Source of the DNA: Megalonaias nervosa
Lineage: Eukaryota > Mollusca > Bivalvia > Unionida > Unionidae
NCBI GenBank assembly: GCA_016617855.1
Contig: JAECUM010000793.1
Span: 1-64,000, forward strand
Direction of reading: 5' to 3'
Length of the DNA: 64,000 nucleotides
Positions 59,201-64,000 of the stretch are shown here, piece after piece. The notes beneath the pieces were generated by a model. That model was given only the letters and a program-made list of their open reading frames with translations, had not been told where the DNA came from and ran no database searches. The position numbers were made by a program, and so were the translations under genes. Within the stretch, counting starts at the first letter, position 1. Each line of letters begins with the position of its first letter.

Positions 59201-62200
59201 TGGGTAGGGTTCTTTTCGGAAGGGCATAACCTGTTTGGTAACCCTGGCTGTGCATGGCCTTGTCAATGCTGAAGACAGAATAAATGAAAAGAAAATTATC
59301 ACCAGTCAGCAAGTGATTGTAAATCATTCAATTTTATTAACAATACTGTACAAACTGGCTTGCAGATCGAGTCAAACTATAAACAATACAGACTTGATCT
59401 GCCATTACAAAATGCACCTACAGATAAGGGTCTATATTGTTTGTTACACTGATTACTCTTAACAAACTACAAAGACCCAGATCTGCCAGTAGATTATGTG
59501 ACAGCATATCTGAGTTTGTGCAGTTTTCAGTTGAACTCAACTTATAAAGAGTAAATATGGTAAATCTGTGTGACTTTCTTGTTCTCAGCAATACAAACCC
59601 TATACATTTTGCCATAAATGAAAATATGTACTTCATGTATAACTTGCTGCACACTAATCATGAATGACTTGTTGCATGATATTCATGAATAATTTGTTGC
59701 ATGGTACTCATGAATGACTTGATACATGGTATTCATGAATGACTTGTTGAATGTTATTTATTAATGACATTCTGTGTGGTATTCATGTATGGATTGTCGC
59801 ATAGTATTCATGCATGACTTGTTGCAATGTATTCATGAAAGACTTGTTGCATGGTATTCATACATAACTTGTTGCATGGTATTCATGAATGACTTGTTGC
59901 ATGGTATTCATGAATGACTTGTATGGTATTCATGCATGACTTACTGCAAGGTATTCATGTATAAATGCTGCATAGTATTCGTGCACGACTTGCTGCAAGG
60001 TATTCATGAATGACTTGTTGCATGGTATTCATGTAAGGATTGTTGCATGGTATTTATCAATGACTTTCTGCATGGTATTCATGAATAACCTGTTGCATGG
60101 TATTCATGTATGACTTACTGCAAGGTATTCTTTAATGACTTGTTGCATGGTATTCATGAATGACTTGTTGCATGAAGTTCATGAATGACTTGTTGCATGG
60201 TATTCATGAATGACTTGTTGCATGGTATTCATGACTTGCTGCATGGTATTCATGTATAAATGTTGCATGGTATTCATGCATGACTTGTTGCATGCTATTC
60301 ATGAATGACTTGTTGCATGGTATTCATGTATGGATTGTTGCATGGTATTTATTAATGACTTTCTGCATGGTATTCATGGATGACTTGTTGCATGGTATTC
60401 ATGTATGACTTACTGCAAGGTATTCTTTAATGACTTGTTGCATGGTATTAATGAATGACTTGTTGCATGAAGTTCATGAATGACTTGCTGCATGGTATTC
60501 ATGAATGACTTGCTGCATGATATTCAAGAATGACTTGCTGCATGGTATTCATCATGATTTGTTGTATGGTATTCATGAATGACTTGCTGCATGGTATTCA
60601 TGTATGACTTGTTGAATGGTATTCATGTATGACTGTGCATGGTATTCATGAATGACTTTTAGAATGGTATTCATGTATGACTTGTTGCAAGGTATTCTTT
60701 AATGACCTGCTGCATGGTATTCGTGTACAACTTGTTGCAAGGTATTCATGAATGACTTGCTGCATGGTATTCATGTATGATTTGCTGGATGGTATTCATG
60801 TATGACTTGTTGCATGGTATTCATGTATGACTTGTTGCATGGTATTCATGAATTTATGACTCATTGCAAGGTATTCCTGAATGACCTGTTGCATGGTATT
60901 TATAAATGACTTGTTGCATGGTATTCATGAATGACTTGCTGCATGGTATTCATGTATGACTTGTTGAATGGCATTCATGTATGACTTTGTGCATGGTATT
61001 CATGACTTTTAGCATGGTATTCATGTATGACTTGTTCCAAGGTAATCTTTAATGACCTGTTGCATGGTATTCATGTATAACTTGTTGCAAGGTATTCATG
61101 AATGATTTGCTGCATGGTATTCATGTATGACTTGCTGGATGGTATTCATGTATGACTTGTTGCATGGTATTCATGTATGACTTGTTGCATGGTATTCATG
61201 AATTTATGACTCATTGCAAGGTATTCCTGAATGACCTGTTGCATGGTATTTATAAATGACTTGTTGCATGGTATTCATGAATGACTTGCTGCATGGTATT
61301 CATGTATGACTTGTTGAATGGCATTCATGTATGACTTTGTGCATGGTATTCATGACTTTTAGCATGGTATTCATGTATGACTTGTTCCAAGGTAATCTTT
61401 AATGACCTGTTGCATGGTATTCATGTATAACTTGTTGCAAGGTATTCATGAATGATTTGCTGCATGGTATTCATGTATGACTTGCTGGATGGTATTCATG
61501 TATGACTTGTTGCATGGTATTCATGAATTTATGACTCATTGCAAAGTATTCCTGAATGACCTGTTGCATGGTATTTATAAATGAAATTGCTGCATGGTAT
61601 TCATGCATGACTTGTTGCATAGTATCAGACCTGCCAACCCTAACAAGACCTTCATAGTCAGACAGCCAATTTTTTTCCATAAGTTGGACCAATTTACAGT
61701 AAGGTGCAACAAAATATTATTTAACACTATTGTCAAGCTGGAAAACATCCCTCTAAAAGTCCAGAAGTGTGACTCAGGACTGATCGATCAATGGTAAACA
61801 TTGTGTTCAAGTCAAAAGTTTTTTTTAAAAAGGTTTATTGTCCCTTTTAACCTCAACTGTCACTAGTTGGATGCCATTTGTAACAAAACAATAAGCAAAG
61901 CTTAGTGTATGGAGACATTTTGCATCACAAAAGCATCCTGAGTACTCTGGTAGAGATGGTCTGGTTCCCTGGCTAATTCCACTTAATCTAATATGAAACC
62001 TGGATCTAAATCAAATATGGATGAGCCAGTATCTGGATTTTACCTCAATCATATTTCCATACTTTGTGTTTTATTCCATAAGTCCATATTTTAAGTATCA
62101 TTCCATAAGAGTACAGCAACATCATAAGGGTTTGCAGGTCAGTACTATTCATGTATGACCTGTTGAACAGTATAATTTTTCTGTGAAATACATTTCTGAA

Positions 62201-63800
62201 AGTTGGATTTCTATTTTAAAATTTATAACTTTAAATGGTGTGATTTAAAGTAACTGACTGTTAATATATTATCTGATTCAACTGAACCATTTAAGAAATT
62301 TCATTATATGGTGACACAGACATGGATATGGCATATTCAACGAATAATTTCATAATATGGTTGACACAGACATGGATATGGGGTATTCAAATGTAGAAGT
62401 AATTTCATAATATGGGAACCACTCCGGTGGCCTAGTGGTTAGAGCATCTGCCTCGGATGTGGGAGGTCACGGGTTCGAACTCTGGCAGAGTCATACCAAA
62501 GACTTTAAAAAATGGTACTAACAGCTGCCTCGCTTGGCGCTCAGCATTAAGAGGTTAGTGTTAGGACTGGTTGGCCTGGTGTCAGGATAATGTGACTGGG
62601 TGGGACATCATGCCCCCATGTCTGTAGCATGATGCCCCATTGCTAGACATCACTATAACCTGCCACACTGAAGACACCGTAGCAATATGACTGAAAAATT
62701 GTTAAAGCTATGTTAAAAATCTAAATCACACACACACACACACACACAATATGGGTGTCACAGACATTGATACAGGTTATAACTTGCCAATAAGGTCTTT
62801 TTGTCTACTCATACTATTTTTCTTTAAGGCCATTAATCATTAATGTTCCTAATACAGTGTTCCCTCACTACAAGGCACCTGAATATAACAGTGTCCCTTT
62901 TATTAGGTGGGGATAGTCATGGATCCCATTATAATATGTAATGGTAATCCTGTGTATATTGTAGCCCATTACCAGGCAACCTCATGTATGATGACACAGT
63001 AGCACACTTGTATGACTTCCTTTAATAGTAAGAGATCATTCTATCATTAATCATAGAACATTAATTAATAGATCATTCTATCATGAATGATAATTTGACT
63101 AAACTACTCAAATAAGAAACAATCAAGAAAAACAATTGACTTACTCCAATCATGTATCAAATCCTAATGGAAACTTTGTCTAGCCATTTATTATTTATTC
63201 AATAACAGTGTCTTTTTAAAAAGATCAATACTCATCCATGATGCTTGTTGTTGTTGTAGGGTTTAATGCCTTTTTTCAGCACATGATTGGCTATACATGG
63301 CAGCCAGTATTAACGGTGGAGGAAGAACCCGGAGAGAACCACCAACCCACGAAAAGTTACTGGCAAGCTTTCTCACATACCCACACTGGCCAAATCTGAG
63401 ACTCGAACCCATGCAGACAGAGGCAAGATGGCAGTGATCCGTAATGGAGAGCGCTTTAGACCACTCAGCCACTTGGGGGCCCTCATGCATGAAGCAACTG
63501 ATTGCTACCCACTAATAAACTTTTTACATAAACATTCCAATATTTGATCTTGTTCTCTTTATATCAAAGGAAACTGAGATCTTACTTGGTCAGCAAAAGA
63601 GATAAGAAGATCAGAACAGTCAGAAGAATGAAAAATATCCCAAAAACAATTTCAAAAGGTCGAAGGATCATGAAACATTTCTCCAAGCAGCTCTTTGATT
63701 TGGCCATCAGATGACGCTCTTGTCTCTCAATCAAGTGCTCTGATTCCTCAAGATCTGATATACGCTGGCGATCACGTGTGGACATTGATTGACTGGAGTG
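29154..63800 (-). CDS. LMBRD1: Lysosomal cobalamin transport protein LMBD1, C-terminal half (7 exons, 5' end outside window)
   Basis: Exons in transcript order: 63586-63800, 59166-59268, 54651-54755, 50972-51115, 49204-49276, 31697-31800, 29154-29267. All junctions are GT-AG and phases agree, giving 285 residues. LMBD1 is a polytopic lysosomal membrane protein that works with ABCD4 in exporting vitamin B12 to the cytosol. Visible here: a basic/acidic cytosolic helix then a membrane segment (about 48-71), the family segment IDKAMHS (73-79), a membrane segment around 107-130 followed by VRNIGIWFFWLR, the signature RTRPQALL with a membrane segment (about 150-175), a luminal loop with two N-x-T sequons (N191, N196), ECTLTR and WFFGAAYYWITWAF leading into the last membrane segment (about 225-258), and an acidic cytosolic tail. 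The human protein is about 540 residues, so roughly the second half is present. I recognised the family by eye, without a search; the long run of matching motifs makes it safe. Confidence 0.93.
29810..30295. repeat. ~41-bp minisatellite, about 12 copies
   Basis: Unit GACATGCTATAGTATTTGAC then TGTTTAAGTGCTAGATACAATGT, with 2-5-bp length variation between copies. Confidence 0.9.
30360..30640. repeat. TGACC-type dispersed repeat fragment
   Basis: CTGACCTTTTGACCTGCTGA at 30379-30398 and CTATGACCTTGACCTTAAG at 30587-30605 flank a ~200-bp unit. The same style occurs at 18830-19650 and 26168-26420. Confidence 0.5.
30893..31395. repeat. 52-bp minisatellite, about 10 copies
   Basis: Unit GGGTGTCAGAGTAATAGAGT, ACATAAGTATACCAGTTTCC, ATCTCAATCAAT. 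Copies differ by a few substitutions. It ends about 300 bases 3' of LMBRD1 exon F in transcript terms. Confidence 0.95.
31697..31800 (-). CDS. LMBRD1: LMBRD1 exon F
   Basis: Acceptor TTTTTTCAG, donor CTG|GTATGC, two bases plus 34 codons. ECTLTRMTLLLTVLFYNMWF then FGAAYYWITWAFLL, which matches the family's penultimate conserved block and forms much of the last membrane helix. Confidence 0.92.
32268..32392. repeat. 41-bp minisatellite, 3 copies
   Basis: Unit CATAAATATATCTCACACAT then GATCTACAAAGCAGGACATGT. Confidence 0.95.
32572..32815 (-). mobile_element. Family 1 SINE, copy 2 (near full length, diverged)
   Basis: The plus strand shows the reversed 3' tail (TTGTTGTTGTTG), GGTTTTAATGCCATTTTCAG, ATACATGGCGGCCAGTATAA and GAGAAAGCTTGACAGTGGCC, then a decayed tRNA half (GACTCAAACCCCCTGACAGG). 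Same body as the copy at 63245. Confidence 0.75.
33107..33420. repeat. 44-bp minisatellite, 7 copies
   Basis: Unit ACATCAAATACTTCTGTCTC then ACAGGCTGGAAATTGACACACTCG. High identity. Confidence 0.95.
33421..36230. other. Intron stretch, no gene recognised
   Basis: Short plus-strand frames (33640-33897, 35643-35861) lack domain or splice support. 34230-34740 has two faint CAAGATG(G/A)C-type motifs related in style to 27830-28760. Confidence 0.4.
36231..36520. repeat. ~58-bp minisatellite, about 5 copies
   Basis: Unit ACAAGTTTATAATTTAAGTA, CAGTCTGGTCACTGTACTCT, GTGGTAAACTGCTGTAAAC, with copies 75-90% alike by eye. Confidence 0.85.
36538..38110. mobile_element. Cluster of palindromic termini (foldback-like)
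   Basis: The terminus GTTTCTT..GAATACTTACCCAATCATAAT occurs in leftward form at about 36555, 37130 and 38085 and in inverted form (GGTAAGTATTCTC(A/T)GAGAAACAT) at about 36618, 37020 and 38025. Adjacent pairs form hairpins of 80-130 bp. 37110-38060 also looks like a 0.95-kb element with ~40-bp inverted ends and no coding frame. Confidence 0.6.
38111..38929 (-). other. Region 3' of the DIRS-like recombinase remnant
   Basis: Probably 3' non-coding part of the DIRS-like element between its recombinase end and the terminus at 38085. The minus-strand frame 38389-38670 (93 codons) shows no domain I recognise. Confidence 0.35.
38930..40330 (-). pseudogene. DIRS-like element: connection region and tyrosine recombinase, decayed
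   Basis: Read on the minus strand. NKYSVRDLLDLMTCSQE and LRQLRVVAFSPCP resemble the RNase H/recombinase connection of DIRS elements. ASIPQFTNFFLWLFEK (39640-39719) resembles the recombinase core-binding helix, DPFHALKCYLKCTEST follows near 39250, and WHIPSTFPIFYLWDL (about 38975-39030) matches the C-terminal box with the catalytic tyrosine position. Stops and shifts are frequent, so it is dead. A SINE at 39732-39888 splits it. Family recognition is by pattern, not search. Confidence 0.6.
39732..39888 (-). mobile_element. Family 1 SINE, copy 3 (5'-truncated), with target-site duplication
   Basis: Reversed tail TTGTTGTTGTTG, GGTTTAATGCCATTTTTCAG, ATACATGGTGGCCAGTATAA; the tRNA-derived half is missing. 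The flanks carry a perfect 10-bp duplication CTTTAAAGGA at 39722-39731 and 39889-39898. Removing it rejoins the recombinase frame. Confidence 0.9.
40420..40600. repeat. ~42-bp minisatellite, 4 copies
   Basis: Unit GACTGACCACTGGATGACCC, CAAAGTGTGCAAATCCAATGT. Probably grew inside the DIRS-like RNase H region. Confidence 0.85.
40625..44200 (-). mobile_element. Degenerate jockey-group (L2/CR1-like) LINE
   Basis: One non-LTR retrotransposon in minus orientation. 43766-44131: leader of the ORF ending in a basic run (KCKRKPKKKCC). About 42970-43660: AP-endonuclease with FNAQSV, LTETWLK, GGGIAVIAK and SDHLC, broken by a frameshift near 43200 and a stop near 43093. 42063-43010: linker and RT start (PLLKKP.LDHNDLKNYHPVS). 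41194-42078: RT with DLSAAFDTIDHD, GVPQGSVLGP and YADDTQIY. 40800-41190: C-terminal part with PARYLRSSSDTR. The 3' end has the TAGGCGCTATACAAA-type tail near 40640. A ~20-residue deletion and frameshift lie near 42063. Not active. Clade assignment is by motif style only. Confidence 0.85.
44360..44900 (-). pseudogene. DIRS-like element: reverse transcriptase N-terminal part, decayed
   Basis: Minus strand, mixed frames: PPLLNSTSVMEVKPEKMLEK (about 44690-44750), then SPGFF and LFLVPEANTKLWLVINLSQL (about 44560-44640), the RT motif seen in DIRS/YR elements (LFLVPK..G..RPVINL..LN). Frameshifts separate the pieces. With the recombinase at 38930-40330 on the same strand and the LINE between, this looks like one DIRS element split by the LINE. 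Confidence 0.55.
45243..45551 (-). mobile_element. tRNA-derived SINE, family 2, copy 2
   Basis: Minus strand: CACTCCTGTGGGCTAAGTGG (A box), GGGTTCAAACCCCAGCTGAG (B box), AAAATGGTACTAGCAGCTGC, body as in the other family 2 copies. Flanked by GATAGCAAAGAT (45231-45242) and GATAGAAAGAT (45552-45562), a probable target duplication with one gap. Confidence 0.8.
46052..46779. repeat. 52-bp minisatellite, 14 copies
   Basis: Unit AAGGAAAATCAAGTTGGAAA, GGCAACGACTGTACTGCCCG, CTTCCTAACAAT. A single equivalent unit exists at the matching place in the other duplicated DIRS block (GCATATCTGTGCAGCCTGTC), so this array expanded in one copy only. Confidence 0.95.
47220..47512. repeat. ~30-bp minisatellite, about 10 copies
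   Basis: Unit CACTGATAAACCCCCACATA then TATCATGCC. The minus-strand frame reading GVYQWA/ISGHD repeats is an artefact. Confidence 0.95.
47513..48451. other. Intron stretch, no gene recognised
   Basis: No supported coding or repeat structure. Confidence 0.35.
48452..48600 (-). mobile_element. Family 1 SINE, copy 4 (5'-truncated)
   Basis: TTGTTGTTGTGTTGGGTTTA, ATGCCATTTCTCAG, AAGATAGGCTATAAATGGCA, then a short decayed remainder. Confidence 0.75.
49204..49276 (-). CDS. LMBRD1: LMBRD1 exon E (73 bp, luminal loop)
   Basis: Acceptor CTCATTACAG, donor TTGG|GTGAGT. Codes for MNVTTGNVTKF through DIDVPL plus one base. Two N-x-T sequons and a cysteine fit the glycosylated luminal loop. The acceptor and first 9 bases of this exon form part of the 46-bp tandem repeat lying upstream in the intron. 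Confidence 0.85.
49258..50340. repeat. 46-bp minisatellite, about 22 copies, containing the exon E splice acceptor
   Basis: Unit ATTCATCTGTAATGAGAATT, ATCAGGTCATACAGGTAACA, CTACAC. Read in gene direction each unit contains CTCATTACAG|ATGAATGTG, the exact acceptor and first 9 bases of LMBRD1 exon E. Three-way variants (GTAACA/GTAGAA/GTAATA) cluster locally. Confidence 0.95.
50341..50900. repeat. CAAGATGGC-type monomers, second block
   Basis: Three to four copies of the same ~165-bp unit as 27830-28760, with TTTTCAAGATGGCC(A/T)CCAT, AGTCTTTTAGTGAAA and GGAGTAGTAGCAATAACAA. Lies in LMBRD1 intron D-E. Confidence 0.65.
50972..51115 (-). CDS. LMBRD1: LMBRD1 exon D
   Basis: Acceptor ATTTTAG, donor CTG|GTAAAC, 48 codons. 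Contains RTRPQALLMLCMIL, the best LMBD1 signature in the window, a membrane helix, and TPQYTSYGGQHYL leading to the luminal loop. Confidence 0.92.
51163..51355. repeat. 21-bp minisatellite, about 9 copies
   Basis: Unit ATTGGTCAATATATTATTCAT and variants; 21 is divisible by 3 so a repetitive LVNILFI frame appears. It starts 48 bases upstream (in gene direction) of LMBRD1 exon D. Confidence 0.95.
51490..54556. repeat. 74-bp minisatellite, about 40 copies
   Basis: Unit GTCTAGATGTTTGACAGTCC, TGTATCTATGGACTAGTAGT, AGGGCATGGTTGACTGGATG, GTACACAACAATGG. Several units lack the TACACAACAATGG part, giving ~58-bp short units, and some carry local duplications (53205-53225). Variants TATCTATGG and TTTCTAGGG are mixed along the array. 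A SINE interrupts it at 54134. Confidence 0.95.
54134..54244 (-). mobile_element. Family 1 SINE, copy 5, inserted in the 74-bp array
   Basis: TTTGTTGTTGTTGTTGTTGT tail in reverse, GGGCTTAACGCCATTTTTCAG, ATACATGGCGGCCAGTATTA; 111 bp, lacking the tRNA half. Perfect 11-bp target duplication GTTTCTAGGGA at 54123-54133 and 54245-54255. Confidence 0.95.
54651..54755 (-). CDS. LMBRD1: LMBRD1 exon C
   Basis: Acceptor TTTTCAG, donor AGG|GTAAGT, exactly 35 codons. VFPLDYILFSALVLYLVF is membrane-spanning and SGVRNIGIWFFWLR is the conserved amphipathic end. Minisatellite arrays lie 50 bp upstream and about 95 bp downstream of this 105-bp exon. Confidence 0.92.
54805..55372. repeat. 33-bp minisatellite, about 17 copies
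   Basis: Unit GTGTCATGGGAGTGTGTCCC then AAAACAGTGTTCA; left half of the array carries AAAGTGGTGCTCA variants. As 33 is divisible by 3, long frames run in several phases on both strands; none is a gene. Confidence 0.95.
55751..55963 (+). mobile_element. MITE, copy 1 (~213 bp)
   Basis: The left end TATACCCTCATTTGTAAGTC...CAGCTGCAAACTGCAC is inverted at the right end (GTCTGCAGTCGAACTTTACT TATGAGTATATA in two parts), giving ~35-bp imperfect terminal inverted repeats. Contains CAGATCAGGGTCTATGTTGT. A second copy lies at 59350 in opposite orientation. Confidence 0.65.
57593..57760 (+). mobile_element. tRNA-Lys-like SINE, family 3, copy 2
   Basis: GCCACAGTAGCTCAGTTGGT, ACAGCATCAGACTCTTAATC resembles tRNA-Lys(CTT) through the anticodon loop, but the B box is mutated (GTGGGCTTCATACCTG) and the body continues with GTCCTTGGGAAAAGCACTTA and CTCCCATTTCCTTGGCATGA, as in the copy at 7733. 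Not a functional tRNA. Confidence 0.8.
58110..58365. repeat. Two-monomer (~70-bp) array, about 3.5 dimers
   Basis: Alternating CATTAAAATTACTGCCAGTC and CAGCAGTAAAGTTACTGTCA half-units joined by CAACTCCCATAC/GCAC; a simple higher-order repeat. Confidence 0.9.
58620..58812. repeat. ~39-bp minisatellite, about 5 copies
   Basis: Unit CAATTTCCACTCAATGGAAT then TTTTATCATATTCTGTTAT. Confidence 0.9.
59166..59268 (-). CDS. LMBRD1: LMBRD1 exon B
   Basis: Acceptor TGTCTTCAG, donor CAG|GTATGT. Completes the split codon to N72 and codes for IDKAMHSQGY through LVFCQQ. IDKAMHS is a conserved LMBD1 segment in the loop before the next membrane helix. Confidence 0.9.
59350..59560 (-). mobile_element. MITE, copy 2
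   Basis: The reverse complement aligns along its length with 55751-55963: shared ACTGCACA(A/G)ACTCAGA, GGCAGATCTG, AGTTTGTTA, AACAAACAA(T/C)ATAG and CAGATCA. Imperfect terminal inverted repeats as in copy 1. Confidence 0.65.
59650..61625. repeat. 25-bp satellite-like array, about 75 copies, with 350-bp higher-order repeat
   Basis: Unit GACTTGTTGCATGGTATTCA plus TGAAT/TGTAT. From 60851 a 14-monomer block of 350 bp is repeated at 61201 with no difference seen, the second copy missing its last monomer; a third begins at 61526. An older, diverged version of the block precedes it (about 60560-60850). Confidence 0.95.
62417..62747 (+). mobile_element. tRNA-derived SINE, family 2, copy 3 (best copy)
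   Basis: CCGGTGGCCTAGTGGTTAGA (A box), GGTCACGGGTTCGAACTCTG (B box), body to about 62720, then a (CA)n tail. The flanks carry the 8-bp duplication AATATGGG (62409-62416 and 62748-62755). It landed in a local CATAATATGG(TTGA)CACAGACAT repeat (62290-62416, continuing at 62748). Confidence 0.9.
63245..63481 (-). mobile_element. Family 1 SINE, copy 6 (full length, 237 bp)
   Basis: Minus strand: CCCAAGTGGCTGAGTGGTCT (A box), GGTTCGAGTCTCAG (B box), GAGAAAGCTTGCCAGTAACT, ACTGGCTGCCATGTATAGCC, GCATTAAACCCTACAACAAC tail. Flanks CTCATCCATGATGC (63231-63244) and CTCATGCATGAAGC (63482-63495) match at 12 of 14 and are the probable target duplication. Confidence 0.9.
63586..63800 (-). CDS. LMBRD1: LMBRD1 exon A (most 5' exon in window)
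   Basis: Acceptor CATTTCAG (63801-63808), donor AA|GTAAGA, 71 codons plus two bases. Charged segment (DRQRISDLEESEHLIERQER), then ILRPFEIVFGIFFILLTVLI as a membrane helix ending in LSLLLT. The incoming reading frame is open, so at least one more exon lies beyond 64000. Confidence 0.9.
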
Positions 63801-64000
63801 CTGAAATGGCAAAATATGCTTTTAATATGAGATGGTTTATAATAAATACTTTTTCTAAAAGACATGTATTTTAATTTTTTCAAAACAAAGTATACATTAA
63901 AACAGTAATTCTTCTGCATAGGACAACTGTGAATCTACTGTCTAGCACTCTCATCTGCCTCTCTACAATGATTGTTTCTAATACAGAAGAACCTGTCTTG
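63801..64000 (-). other. LMBRD1 intron upstream of exon A
   Basis: Intron with a good acceptor at 63801-63808. CAAGACAG|GTTCTT at the very edge could be the preceding donor but cannot be confirmed. Confidence 0.4.

Larger units (their letters stand above)
59269..63585 (-). other. LMBRD1 intron A-B
   Basis: Holds the second MITE copy, the 25-bp array (nearly 2 kb), a family 2 SINE and a family 1 SINE. 61630-62280 and 62770-63230 have no supported feature. Confidence 0.65.

Noticed and set aside
62417..62490. Possible tRNA gene with good A and B boxes
   Set aside because: The same sequence with the same body occurs at 6084 and 45243, and it is flanked by a target duplication: a SINE.

Overview
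This is eukaryotic, AT-rich, intron-rich animal DNA. Two genes can be supported, separated and filled by repeats. The mix of tRNA-derived SINE families, a DIRS-like element, a jockey-group LINE, hAT-like and palindromic DNA elements, diverged repeats built on TGACCTTTTGACC, and many minisatellites suggests a lophotrochozoan invertebrate, most likely a mollusc. That assignment is inference from repeat style; no search was run.

Left part (1-9.4 kb): no gene is recognisable. It holds minisatellites (468-632, 3599-4523, 8448-8580), simple repeats and SINE copies. Gene 1 (9443-16490, plus strand) is a complete six-exon immunoglobulin-superfamily gene. It has a TATA box, a signal peptide, two Ig domains and a hydrophobic C-terminus with no tail, which suggests a 246-residue GPI-anchored surface protein. 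All splice phases agree. Its introns are loaded with microsatellites, and one forms the splice acceptor of exon 3. A 64-bp minisatellite of about 15 near-identical copies sits in intron 5.

Middle part (16.5-29.1 kb): intergenic. It holds one orphan candidate exon (17666-17858), a SINE with internally multiplied pol III boxes, an 88-bp array, diverged ~190-bp monomers, a 38-bp array broken by a 2.2-kb hAT-like element that contains a long hairpin, and further arrays.

Right part (29.15-64 kb): the minus strand carries the last seven coding exons of LMBRD1 (LMBD1, lysosomal cobalamin export protein), about 285 residues. The N-terminal half lies beyond the right edge. The two genes are convergent. 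Exons of 73-215 bp are spread over about 35 kb because the introns are packed with minisatellites and mobile elements. The largest intron (31.8-49.2 kb) contains a decayed DIRS-like element (RT, RNase H/connection and tyrosine recombinase parts) split by a degenerate LINE and a SINE, next to a cluster of palindromic termini. In intron 49277-50971 a 46-bp repeat has amplified the real 3' splice site of the next exon, leaving about 20 decoy acceptors upstream of it. Other introns carry a 74-bp array of about 40 copies with a SINE inserted (perfect target-site duplication), a 33-bp array, a MITE pair in opposite orientation, and a 25-bp array with an apparently identical 350-bp higher-order duplication.

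No bacterial-type system, CRISPR array, rRNA or intact tRNA gene was seen. The most unusual things are the way repeats have grown from, or up to, splice sites and the nested mobile elements.
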